Both the position numbers and the translations under genes were made by a program. Source: Gemmatirosa kalamazoonensis (GTDB taxonomy: Bacteria; Gemmatimonadota; Gemmatimonadetes; Gemmatimonadales; Gemmatimonadaceae). From it: a DNA stretch of 64,000 bases. The stretch lies in the NCBI RefSeq assembly GCF_000522985.1, contig NZ_CP007128.1, forward strand, positions 1,782,220 to 1,846,219. The letters run 5' to 3'. Positions 27,037-34,540 of this stretch are shown one piece after another. The notes under the pieces were generated by a model. That model ran no database searches. It was not told the DNA's origin and worked only from the letters and a program-made list of their open reading frames with translations. Position 1 is the stretch's first letter; the number at the start of each line of letters is the position of its first letter.

Positions 27037-27918
27037 ATGTCTCAGACCCCCCACCTCCAGTCGCTCGACGACCCCGATACCCTCCGCGAGCTCACCCGCT
27101 ACCTGCGCGAGGGCCTGTACGTGACCGACGCCGACGGGCGCCTGCTCGACGCGAGTCCGGCCTTCCTCGAGATCGTCGGAGCGGCCACGGTGGGCGACGT
27201 CGCCGGACGCGTGTTCGACGAATTCCTCGCCGACCCGGGGCGACGCCGCGCGGCGATCGGGGCCATCGACGCCACGGTGCGCGAGCTCGAGCTCACGCTG
27301 CTGCGCGCCGACGGCGAGCAGCGCACCGTGCTCGACACCGTCTTCCAGCGGCGCGACGACGCGGGACGCGTGTTCCTGCACGGCATCCTGCTCGACGTCA
27401 CGCCGCATCGCGCGCTCGAGGCACGGCTGCGCGAGAGCGCCACGCGCGATGCGCTCACCGGCGCGTTCAACCGCCGCCAGCTCGACGCCATCGGGCGCGA
27501 GATGGAGCCCGACGCGGGCGGCGGATGGGGATGCCTGTACGTCGACGTCGAGGCGTTCGGCGCCTACAACGTGCGCTACGGCCAGGAGGCCGGCGACGCG
27601 GTCCTCGTGCGCATGGCGCGCTTCCTCATGCGCCACGTGCGCGCCGACGAGCCCGTGGTGCGACTCGGCAACGACGAGTTCGTGGTGATCCTCCGCGGCG
27701 CCACCGACCAGCGCACCGAGCGCGTCGCGCGCCGCCTGCAGCTCACCGCGCTCCGCACCGCGCCCACCGCGTTCTCGTTAGGCTGGGCGGTGCGCGACGG
27801 CGACGAGGGGATCGACACGCTCGTCGACCGCGCGGCCCGCCGGCGCGTGCCGGTGCGCGTCGTGGAGCGCATGCGCGACGCGCGCGGCGCGGAGATCGAG
27901 GAGCTGGCGAACGTTTGA
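27037..27918 (+). CDS. PAS-GGDEF protein with degenerate GGDEF motif
   Basis: The product has 293 residues. A PAS sensor domain covers about 20-135 (LREGLYVTDADGRLLDASPA and LHGILLDVTPH). A GGDEF domain follows, opening with TRDALTGAFNRRQLD. The signature is RLGNDEF (residues 209-215): the second Gly of GGDEF is Asn212. The inhibitory-site pattern RxxD is RADE. The domain also ends early, at about 155 residues. It may be a weak or inactive diguanylate cyclase, or a c-di-GMP or GTP sensor. Confidence 0.78.
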   Translation: MSQTPHLQSLDDPDTLRELTRYLREGLYVTDADGRLLDASPAFLEIVGAATVGDVAGRVFDEFLADPGRRRAAIGAIDATVRELELTLLRADGEQRTVLDTVFQRRDDAGRVFLHGILLDVTPHRALEARLRESATRDALTGAFNRRQLDAIGREMEPDAGGGWGCLYVDVEAFGAYNVRYGQEAGDAVLVRMARFLMRHVRADEPVVRLGNDEFVVILRGATDQRTERVARRLQLTALRTAPTAFSLGWAVRDGDEGIDTLVDRAARRRVPVRVVERMRDARGAEIEELANV

Positions 27919-27921
27919 CGG

Positions 27922-28045
27922 CTGATGAGGCGGCGCTGAAGAATCGGCGCTGAAACGGCGGCTCTGATGTGGCGGTGCTGATACCGCGCGCGTTCAGCGC
28001 CGCCGTACCGGAGCCGCCGCAACAGCCCCGCCCCATCGGCGCCGC
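27922..28045. repeat. Degenerate GGCGGCGCTGA-family hairpin
   Basis: GCGCTGA and GCGGCTCTGAT units at the left face CAGCGCCGCCGTACCGGAGC units at the right. Arm matching is weaker than in the 3238-3339 and 32897-33008 copies. It fills the gap between two plus-strand genes. Confidence 0.65.
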
Positions 28046-28063
28046 GTCTTCACCCATCTGCTC

Positions 28064-28685
28064 ATGCGTCTCCTCATCCTCGGCGCGAGCGGCGGCTGCG
28101 GCCGGTGGCTCACGCGGCTCGCGGCCGAGCGGCATCGCGTCACCGCGCTCGTGCGCCCCGGCGCCGAGGTCGCGCCGCTGCCTGACGTCGACGTGCGACG
28201 CGGCGACGTCGTCGATCCCGCGGTGCTCGACGACGTGCTCCCCGGCCACGACGCGGTGCTGTCGTGCCTCGGCCTGGGCGCCGCTCCGCTCGCCAGCGGA
28301 CCTCACGACGCGCGTCACGCGCGCGCTCGTGCCGGCGATGGCGCGCCACGGCGTGCGCCGGCTCGTCGCCGTGAGCGCGGGTGGCGTGGGGGAGAGCCTC
28401 GATCGCTGCTCGTGGGCCGTGCGGCGCATGGTCGCGACGGCGAACCTCGGCGTCGCGTACCGCGACCTCGCGGCGATGGAGGCCACGCTCGCTGCGAGCG
28501 ACCTCGATTGGTGCGTCGTGCGCCCCGTCACGCTCGTCGACGGCGAGCCGACCGGACGCGCGCGGCCGGTCGAGCGCTACGGCCTGTTCTCCGTCGTGCG
28601 CCGCGCCGACGTCGCCGCGTTCATGCTCGCCGCGGCGGAGTCGCCGTCGTTAGGCAGCCGAGCCGTGATGGTCGGCAGCGGCTGA
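28064..28685 (+). pseudogene. NAD(P)-binding (NmrA/SDR-like) protein, frameshifted
   Basis: The first part (28064 to about 28290) encodes MRLLILGASGGCGRWLTRLA, the Rossmann nucleotide loop GASGGCG, and runs to DAVLSCLGL. The family sequence then continues in the +1 frame: SPADLTTRVTRALVPAMARHGVRRLVAVSAGG through LDWCVVRPVTLVDGEPTG to the stop at 28685. The two halves together match one atypical short-chain dehydrogenase (PF13460-like) of about 205 residues. The shift lies near 28290-28305. It is either a real frameshift that inactivates the gene or a sequencing or assembly error. Confidence 0.75.
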
Positions 28686-28707
28686 CTCGAGCGACATCGA
28701 ACGGCAT

Positions 28708-28880
28708 TGAACCGCGGAGGACGCAGAGGGCCGCAGGGGACTGCCTCTTCGAATTGAACCACAGGTTCGAGGTGACAGGCGAGTACAACTGGGGATCGAA
28801 CGGCGATGAAAAGGATCTCGAGATCTTTTCGATCGCACTTGGATCCCCAGGGTACTCGCCTGTCACCTCGCTGCGGTTCG
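28708..28880. repeat. Nested hairpin: CGCAGAGG outer, TGGGGATC inner core
   Basis: The outer arms are GAACCGCGGAGGACGCAG type. The inner palindrome (28771-28867) has GGTGACAGGCGAGTAC arms and a core CTGGGGATC...GATCCCCAG with a central CTCGAG. It separates the convergent frameshifted gene and queD. The core is shared with 23448-23513 and 34421-34468. Confidence 0.85.
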
Positions 28881-28947
28881 ATCACGCCCGACGCGGCACG
28901 GCTCGAGCAGCGCCGCAGCGCGCTGAGCCGCGGCGCCGTTCACCCGC

Positions 28948-29307
28948 TCAGCGCTCCCCGCGATACACGCATCCGGTCGTACACGTCTCCCGCACGACGA
29001 TCGCCGACAGCCCCGGCAGCCAGGGCAGCAGGCGGTCCCAGATCCACCGCGCGAGGACCTCGCTCGTCGGGTTCTCGAGCCCCGCGATCTCGTTCAGGTA
29101 GCGGTGGTCGAGCGCCTCGTCGAGCGGCTGCCAGGCCGTCTTCAGGTCGCCGAAGTCCATCACCCACCCCTCCGGCTCCCGCACGGCCCCGGCGACGTGC
29201 ACCTCGACCCGGAACGAGTGCCCGTGCAGCCGCGCGCACTTGTGCCCCGGCGGCACGTTCGGCAGCCGGTGCGCGGCCTCGAACGTGAATTCCTTCCAGA
29301 TCTCCAT
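28948..29307 (-). CDS. queD: 6-carboxy-tetrahydropterin synthase (QueD/PTPS family)
   Basis: The product has 119 residues, the normal QueD length. The zinc ligands are His13 (FEAAHRLP) and His28/His30 (LHGHSF), and the catalytic Cys24 lies in [21 protein letters not shown] and LDHRYLNEI blocks and the [14 protein letters not shown] helix are intact. It converts dihydroneopterin triphosphate toward 6-carboxytetrahydropterin, a step in queuosine (7-deazaguanine) synthesis. No other queuosine genes are adjacent. The ATG at 29307 fits the family start; the longer open frame upstream reads through a hairpin repeat. Confidence 0.9.
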   Translation of the reverse strand: MEIWKEFTFEAAHRLPNVPPGHKCARLHGHSFRVEVHVAGAVREPEGWVMDFGDLKTAWQPLDEALDHRYLNEIAGLENPTSEVLARWIWDRLLPWLPGLSAIVVRETCTTGCVYRGER

Positions 29308-29320
29308 GGGTGAGAAGCTA

Positions 29321-29390
29321 GGGCAGGAGGGCAGGAGCGCAGGAGGGCAGGAGATCTTCGGATTCTCCTGCCCTCTCGCCCTCCTGCCCT
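29321..29390. repeat. GGGCAGGA-unit hairpin in a divergent promoter region
   Basis: Four units (variant GCGCAGGA second from the loop) face a right arm with one altered unit (CTCTCGCC). The loop is ATCTTCGGAT, a C(UUCG)G tetraloop when read on the plus strand. It is unusual because it lies between the divergent queD and metK rather than at gene ends. Confidence 0.85.
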
Positions 29391-29408
29391 GTCGGTGAGG
29401 CGCCACAC

Positions 29409-29437
29409 TTGGCCCGACCGCGTCCGCGCCTTAGAAT
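29409..29437 (+). promoter_or_regulatory. Sigma-70-type promoter for metK
   Basis: TTGGCC (29409-29414) and TAGAAT (29432-29437) are separated by exactly 17 bp. This predicts transcription starting about 29443-29446, at the first stem of the metK leader. Confidence 0.55.
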
Positions 29438-29440
29438 GGT

Positions 29441-29604
29441 CCCCGGCGCGGCGATTTCCCCGATTTGACGGACCGCGCCGCCGGGGGACGTGCTCCCCCG
29501 TCCGGATTCCGTCTAAGTCGCGGCACCCTGCGGCCCGCGACCCACCGTCGCGGGCCGCTCGTCGTTCGAGCGGCGCGTGGCGTCACCACAGCGCCCATCT
29601 CTCG
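29441..29604 (+). ncRNA. Structured 5' leader of metK (candidate cis-regulatory RNA)
   Basis: About 160 nt lie between the predicted start and the metK ATG. CCCCGGCG (29441-29448) can pair with CGCCGGGG (29479-29486). GACGGA near 29468 can pair with TCCGTC near 29508. A perfect 11-bp stem, GCGGCCCGCGA (29530-29540) with TCGCGGGCCGC (29548-29558), and a GCTCG/CGAGC stem (29557-29571) follow. The last stem could alternate with the 11-bp stem because they share two bases. It does not match the SAM-I consensus. A SAM-sensing or translation-control role is inferred only from position. Confidence 0.4.
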
Positions 29605-30750
29605 ATGTCTGCCACCGCCCGTCCCGACCAGCAGTACGACGTCGCGCTCGACGCCCTCCCGGCCACCTACATCTTCTCGTCGGAGAGCGTGACCGAGGGG
29701 CACCCGGACAAGGTCTGCGACTTCATCGCCGACTCGATCCTCGACGCGCACCTCGCGCAGGATCCCCGCGCCCGCGTGGCGTGCGAGGTGCTCGTGAAGG
29801 ATGGCAACGTCGTCCTCGCCGGCGAGATCACCTCCGAGGCGAAGGACGTCGACTACGAGGCGATCGTCCGCCGCGCGATCGAGGAGATCGGCTACGTCGA
29901 CGCGAACGAGGCGTTCCACGCCGCCGGCGTGAAGGTCACCGTGCTGCTCTCGCAGCAGTCGGGTCACATCGCGCAGGGCGTGGACACGGGCGGCGCCGGC
30001 GACCAGGGGATCATGTTCGGCTACGCGACCGACGAGACCGAGGAGCTCATGCCGCTCCCGATCCTGCTCTCGCACCGCCTGTCGCGGCTCATCGCCGAGG
30101 ACCGCAAGGCCGGCCGCAAGGCGTGGCTGCGTCCCGACGCGAAGACGCAGGTGTCGGTGGAGTACGAGGGGAACACGCCCGTCGCCGTGCGCACGGTGCT
30201 CGTCTCCACGCAGCACGCCGAGGACGTGTCGCAGGAGGAGATCAAGGCGTACGTGGCGACCGACCTCGTGCCGCGTGCGTTAGGCACCTGGTATCGCGAC
30301 GACATCGAGATCCTCGTCAACCCGACGGGCATCTTCGCGATCGGCGGCCCGTCGGCCGACGCCGGCGTGACCGGCCGCAAGATCATCGTCGACACGTACG
30401 GCGGCGCGGGCCGTCACGGCGGCGGCGCGTTCAGCGGCAAGGATCCGTCGAAGGTCGACCGCTCGGGCGCGTACTTCGGCCGCTTCGTCGCGCGGCAGCT
30501 CGTGAAGGCGGGGCTGGCGCGCAAGGCGGAGGTGCAGGTCGCGTACGCGATCGGCCGCGCCGAGCCGGTGTCGGTGCGCGTGGACACGTTCGGGACCGGC
30601 GACGCGCGCGCCGCCGAGGCGTACGTGCGCCAGAACTTCGACTTCCGGCCTAACGCGATCATCGAGCGCCTGGGCCTGCGCCGGCCGATCTACCGCACGA
30701 CGACGAACTACGGTCACTTCGGCCGCACCGGGCTGCCCTGGGAGGCCTGA
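29605..30750 (+). CDS. metK: S-adenosylmethionine synthetase
   Basis: The product has 381 residues, the normal MetK length. Signature blocks are complete: SVTEGHPDKVCD, GAGDQGIMFGYA, and the phosphate loop GGGAFSGKDPSKVDRS; the C-terminal YGHFGRTGLPWE is also typical. It makes SAM from methionine and ATP as a tetramer in the cytoplasm. The ATG at 29605 gives the standard N-terminus. No strong ribosome site precedes it, so the structured leader may affect initiation. Confidence 0.95.
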   Translation: MSATARPDQQYDVALDALPATYIFSSESVTEGHPDKVCDFIADSILDAHLAQDPRARVACEVLVKDGNVVLAGEITSEAKDVDYEAIVRRAIEEIGYVDANEAFHAAGVKVTVLLSQQSGHIAQGVDTGGAGDQGIMFGYATDETEELMPLPILLSHRLSRLIAEDRKAGRKAWLRPDAKTQVSVEYEGNTPVAVRTVLVSTQHAEDVSQEEIKAYVATDLVPRALGTWYRDDIEILVNPTGIFAIGGPSADAGVTGRKIIVDTYGGAGRHGGGAFSGKDPSKVDRSGAYFGRFVARQLVKAGLARKAEVQVAYAIGRAEPVSVRVDTFGTGDARAAEAYVRQNFDFRPNAIIERLGLRRPIYRTTTNYGHFGRTGLPWEA

Positions 30751-30759
30751 TCGTTTCGA

Positions 30760-30856
30760 GGGCAGGAGGGCAGGAGGGCAGGAGGGCAGGAGAGCTTCGG
30801 ACTCTCCTGCCCTCCTGCCCTCTTGCCCTCCTGCCCTTTTGCCCTCTTGCCCTCTC
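30760..30856. repeat. GGGCAGGA-unit hairpin downstream of metK
   Basis: Left units face a longer right arm in which several CTCCTGCC units have become CTTGCC or TTTGCC. The loop AGAGCTTCGGACTCT contains CTTCGG. It lies 10 bp after the metK stop and is a good terminator candidate. Confidence 0.85.
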
Positions 30857-31002
30857 CGGTGACTGCGGTCACGCGATTCTTCCGGCGTTGGCGCCGCATC
30901 TGCGGGCCCTCGCGGCACGCGCGGCCGCCCTCGTGGGCGGCGCGGGTGGCGCCGTGTCGCTCGGGCCGCGCGGTGTACTCACGCCGTATGTGGAGGAATC
31001 GC

Positions 31003-31404
31003 ATGATCAAGGTCGCCTTCGCCGCCGCGCTGCTGCTCGCGCCGGCTCTCGCGAGTGCGCAGACGCCCGCGCCCGCTCCGACGCCCGCGCCGGCCGCGTC
31101 TCCCGCGCCGAAGAAGTCCATCATCCCGCCCGCCATCACCACGCCGGCCGCGCCGGCGACGGCCGCGCCGGCCGCGACGTCCACGAGCACCGGCGAGGTC
31201 GTGCCGGCGAAGCCGGCCGCGAAGCCCGACTCGGCGGCGGCCGACTCCACGGCGAAGGCCGCCGCGCCTAACGCCGCGACGCCTAACGCGCCTAACGCGC
31301 CGACCGCGGACGCGAAGCCGACCGATGCGAAGCCGGCGGACGCCAAGCCCGCCGACGCGAAGCCGGCGGCGAAGCCCGACTCGGTCGCGCCGAAGAAGCC
31401 CTGA
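31003..31404 (+). CDS. Exported Ala/Pro/Lys-rich low-complexity protein
   Basis: The product has 133 residues with a clear signal peptide (MIKVAFAAALLLAPALASAQ). The mature part is low complexity: Pro/Ala runs, then tandem DAKPADAKPADAKP near the C-terminus. It should be disordered and basic in the periplasm or outside. A GGAGGA ribosome site fixes the ATG at 31003; an upstream ATG at 30988 lacks one. Three GCCTAAC heptamers lie within about 30 bp (31264-31296), all coding Pro-Asn. No family was recognised. Confidence 0.65.
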   Translation: MIKVAFAAALLLAPALASAQTPAPAPTPAPAASPAPKKSIIPPAITTPAAPATAAPAATSTSTGEVVPAKPAAKPDSAAADSTAKAAAPNAATPNAPNAPTADAKPTDAKPADAKPADAKPAAKPDSVAPKKP

Positions 31405-31673
31405 GCTCGCGCCGGCTTCGGCCGGCGGCACGCGACGGCGGCGGCCCAATCCGGGCTGTCGCCGTCGCGGCGCGTCAGTGACCCACGGTGATCGACTTCG
31501 CCGCCCGCTCGCGTACGGAGACGCGGATCGGCGACTGCCACCGCCTCCTCGCGGCACCCCCGGGCCCGCGCGATCCTCCCGCCGCCACGCACCGGACGGA
31601 ACGGCTCCGTTCCGCCGCCCGCGTCGACTGGGCCCTTCTCCCTGCCGCAGCCACCTACCCGAGGCCGGTCACC

Positions 31674-32897
31674 ATGAAGAGACTCACCGCGCTCGTCGCC
31701 CTCCCCGTCGCCGTCGTCGCCGCCGTCGTCGCTGCCTGCACCGATCCCGCCGCCCCCGACGCGTCGTCCCGCCCGGCGCCCACCGATCCGCAGCTCGCCG
31801 CGGCCCCGACGCTCCCGCCCACCATGGGCCCGTCGACCCAGCCGATGTACATCGCCGACGAGTACATCGTCGTGTTGAAGGACGAGGTGAGCGACGTCGG
31901 TGGCGAGGCCGCACGGCTCGCCGCCGCGCACGGCGCCACCACGCACGAGACCTACGACGCCGTCCTCCACGGCTTCTCCGCGCACATGAACGCCGCCGCG
32001 GCGAGCGCGATCGCGCGCAACCCGAACGTCGCGTACGTCGAGCAGGACCAGGTCATGACCGCCGACGCCACGCAGTCCCCGACGCCGTCGTGGGGCCTCG
32101 ACCGCATCGACCAGCACCCGCTGCCGCTGTCGAACTCGTACACGTACAACACGACGGCGAGCAACGTCTACGCGTACATCATCGATACCGGGATCCAGAC
32201 GAGCCATCCGGACTTCGGCGGACGTGCCGCCGCCGTCTACGATGCGTTCGGCGGCAACGGCCAGGACTGCAACGGCCACGGCACGCACGTCGCCGGTACG
32301 GTCGGGGGCCGGACGTACGGCGTCGCGAAGCTCGTGCACCTGCGCGCGCTGCGCGTGCTGAACTGCAACGGCAGCGGCTCGGTCGCGGGGATCATCAGCG
32401 CGCTGAACTGGCTCGCGACGCACCACGTGAATCCCGCCGTCGCCAACATGTCGCTCGGCGGCGGCTTCTCGTCGTCGCTGAACACGGCGTCGACGAACCT
32501 CGTGAACTCGGGCGTCTACCTCGCCGTCGCGGCGGGGAACAGCAACGCGAACGCGTGCAACTACTCGCCCGCGAGCGCCGCCGGCGTGCTCACCGTCGCC
32601 GCGTCGACCAAGACCGACGCGAAGGCGTCGTACTCGAACTACGGGAGCTGCGTCGAGATCTACGCCCCGGGCTCGAGCATCACGTCGGACTGGCTGGGCG
32701 GCGGCATCAACACCATCAGCGGCACGTCGATGGCCACGCCGCACGCGACCGGCGTCGCGGCGCTCTACAAGGCGACCTTCGGCAACGCGGCCGCGGCGAC
32801 GATCACGAGCTGGATCGTCAACAACGCCACCGCGAACGTCATCATCGGCAACCCGGTCGGGACGCCGAACCGCCTGCTCTATAAGGCGGCCCTCTGA
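31674..32897 (+). CDS. Subtilisin-like (proteinase K type) secreted serine protease
   Basis: The product has 407 residues. The signal ends in VVAAC, so it may be a lipoprotein before activation. An inhibitor I9 propeptide (about 60-128) is followed by the S8 catalytic domain, with Asp161 (IIDTGI), His192 (NGHGTHVAG) and Ser342 (GTSMATPH). The spacing and NGQDCNGHGTH block fit proteinase K-like enzymes. It should degrade extracellular protein. Confidence 0.92.
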   Translation: MKRLTALVALPVAVVAAVVAACTDPAAPDASSRPAPTDPQLAAAPTLPPTMGPSTQPMYIADEYIVVLKDEVSDVGGEAARLAAAHGATTHETYDAVLHGFSAHMNAAAASAIARNPNVAYVEQDQVMTADATQSPTPSWGLDRIDQHPLPLSNSYTYNTTASNVYAYIIDTGIQTSHPDFGGRAAAVYDAFGGNGQDCNGHGTHVAGTVGGRTYGVAKLVHLRALRVLNCNGSGSVAGIISALNWLATHHVNPAVANMSLGGGFSSSLNTASTNLVNSGVYLAVAAGNSNANACNYSPASAAGVLTVAASTKTDAKASYSNYGSCVEIYAPGSSITSDWLGGGINTISGTSMATPHATGVAALYKATFGNAAAATITSWIVNNATANVIIGNPVGTPNRLLYKAAL

Positions 32898-33008
32898 TGC
32901 TTCGGCGCTGATGCGGCGGCGCTGATACGGCGGCTCTGATGCCGCGCGCGTTCAGCGCCGCAGTGTCCGAGCCGCCCCATCAGCGCCACGGGTTTCAGCG
33001 CCGCAGTT
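32897..33008. repeat. GGCGGCGCTGAT-family hairpin between convergent genes
   Basis: GCGGCGCTGATACGGCGGCT units at the left face AGCCGCCCCATCAGCGCC units at the right. It joins the stops of the subtilase and TfoX-like genes. Same family as 3238-3339 and 27922-28045. Confidence 0.75.
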
Positions 33009-33337
33009 CACGCACGCCGCACGGCGCGCACCCCGCGCCGCACCCACTCCTCCAGCTGCGGGTCGTCGGCGACCGCGTCGGCGGGGACGACGACCCAGGT
33101 GCTCATCGGGCGCTCGCCGTCGGGGGCGAACGGCGTGGTGCCGGGCTCACGCAGCGCGTCGGCGTACTCGTTAGGCGGCGCCTTCACGAGCAGACCGTCG
33201 CCCCACACGATCACTCCCGTCGACTTGCCGAGCATGAAGCCGCGGCCGCCGAAGACGTTCTTCTGCCGCGCGTGCGCGAGGCCGAGCGACGCGAACGTCG
33301 CGGCGACGCGCTCGGCGAGACCGGGATCGTAGGCCAT
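33008..33337 (-). CDS. TfoX/Sxy N-terminal domain protein
   Basis: The product has 109 residues. The TfoX_N pattern is clear: an N-terminal helix, NVFGGRGFMLGKSTGVIVWG, LLVKAPPNEYADAL, PMSTWVVVP and a final helix. In Gammaproteobacteria such domains take part in competence control, but stand-alone short members elsewhere have no known role. It lies 10 bp downstream of a lipoprotein gene on the same strand. Confidence 0.8.
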   Translation of the reverse strand: MAYDPGLAERVAATFASLGLAHARQKNVFGGRGFMLGKSTGVIVWGDGLLVKAPPNEYADALREPGTTPFAPDGERPMSTWVVVPADAVADDPQLEEWVRRGVRAVRRA

Positions 33338-33347
33338 TGCGAGAGGA

Positions 33348-34073
33348 TCAGCAGCAGGAGAACACGGTGACGAACCGACGCTCGGCGCGGCTCCACGCGA
33401 CGGCGTAGGTCGCCTCGCCACCGGCATAGTAGCGGTACGCCGTCGCGCCGCGCAGCTCGGCCGCGAGCGCGCGCACCCGCGCGGAGTCGGCGACCGGCGC
33501 CGGCGATTCGCGCGCCGCGATGGGCAGCGTGTCACCCGGCGCGAGCCCGCGCCGCCGGCGCTCCTCGGCGACCTGCACGTCGAACGCGATCGCTTCGCGC
33601 AACATGGCGTCAGGTGCGGGCGCGCCGCCGAGCAGTGCGCGCACCGGCACGAACGCCGAGTCGCCCAGCAGCCGCGCGAGGTGCGCCGCCGCGCGCCGGC
33701 GCGTCGAGTCGCGCGACACCGGGCCGTCGTCGTAGCGGCCGTACAGCGCGGTCGACCAGTCGGCGCGGTGGTACACGCTGTCGTTGCGCACGATGCGCAG
33801 CGCGACGCGCAGCGAGTCGGGCGCCGGGCCGCGCGCGTCGATCTCGATGCGGAACGGCCGTCCGTCGCCGGCGAAGTCGTGCGACCGCGAGCCGACGAAG
33901 CAAAGCGAGTCGCCGCCGGCCGGCGTCGCGCACGGACCGAGCGTGGCCGGTCGATCGGGCGCCGGCGCGGCGGTGGTGTCGTGCCGCGCCGGCGTGCCGC
34001 GATCGGAGGCGCCGCCGCACGCGTCGAGCGCGACGAGCGCGAGCAGCAGCAAAGGAAGTCGAGCCATGCGCAT
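33348..34073 (-). CDS. Lipoprotein of unknown function
   Basis: The product has 241 residues, with the lipobox VALDAC. The mature part holds a beta-rich section (FVGSRSHDFAGDGRPFRIEI), a charged helical middle and a C-terminal VAWSRAERRFVTVFSCC. Cys pairs are present at both ends. No family was recognised. Two close ATGs (34073 and 34067) are possible starts. It is divergent from the small zinc-ribbon gene. Confidence 0.6.
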   Translation of the reverse strand: MRMARLPLLLLALVALDACGGASDRGTPARHDTTAAPAPDRPATLGPCATPAGGDSLCFVGSRSHDFAGDGRPFRIEIDARGPAPDSLRVALRIVRNDSVYHRADWSTALYGRYDDGPVSRDSTRRRAAAHLARLLGDSAFVPVRALLGGAPAPDAMLREAIAFDVQVAEERRRRGLAPGDTLPIAARESPAPVADSARVRALAAELRGATAYRYYAGGEATYAVAWSRAERRFVTVFSCC

Positions 34074-34142
34074 GGGCGGGAGACGGTGATCCGTCGACGA
34101 CAGGCACACCGCGCGCCGCGACGCCGCGACTAGATTCCGCGC

Positions 34143-34355
34143 ATGACGCGAGTGCGCATGTTCCGTCAGACCGACCTCGGCACCGAGTGCGACGCGTGCG
34201 GGGTGCGGATCGATCTCGTGAGCGGCGGCGTGTGCGAGCGCTGCCAGCGCATCCTCTGCGCGCGCCATCTGCACGGATCGTGGCTGCGTCGTCTGCGCCA
34301 CGAGCTCGGAGGCGCGGCGATCTGCGTGCGCTGTCGGGACAAGGGCGCGTCGTGA
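34143..34355 (+). CDS. Small zinc-binding Cys-rich protein
   Basis: The product has 70 residues. Four CxxC-type pairs are visible (CDAC, CERC, CARHLH and CVRC) around a short basic linker, so it probably binds one or two zinc ions. The fold may be a zinc ribbon or B-box-like finger. It could be a nucleic-acid or protein adaptor; the function is unknown. Confidence 0.62.
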   Translation: MTRVRMFRQTDLGTECDACGVRIDLVSGGVCERCQRILCARHLHGSWLRRLRHELGGAAICVRCRDKGAS

Positions 34356-34362
34356 ACGGCAC

Positions 34363-34517
34363 TTGAACCGCAGAGGACGCAGAGGGCCGCAGAGGACTGC
34401 CTCTTCGAACGGCAAGAGATCTGGGGATGAGAGGATCCTTAGGGATCCTGGGATCCTTTCATCCCCAGGTATTTGCTGTCGATGTTCTCTGCGGCCCTCT
34501 GCGTCCTCCGCGGTTCG
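34363..34517. repeat. Nested hairpin: CGCAGAGG outer, TGGGGATGA inner core
   Basis: The outer arms TTGAACCGCAGAGGACGC enclose an inner palindrome (34421-34468), CTGGGGATGAGAGGATCC facing GGATCCTTTCATCCCCAG. It lies between convergent genes. It is a third example of the TGGGGAT inner core. Confidence 0.85.
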
Positions 34518-34540
34518 ATCCGACAGGCACCAGCCCGCGC

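Noticed and set aside
29441-29604. SAM-I or SAH riboswitch before metK
   Set aside because: The core conserved sequences of these classes were looked for and not found; it is kept only as an unclassified structured leader.
30714-32744. A 676-codon minus-strand open frame
   Set aside because: Its composition mirrors the subtilase and low-complexity genes on the plus strand, which have clear signal peptides and catalytic motifs.
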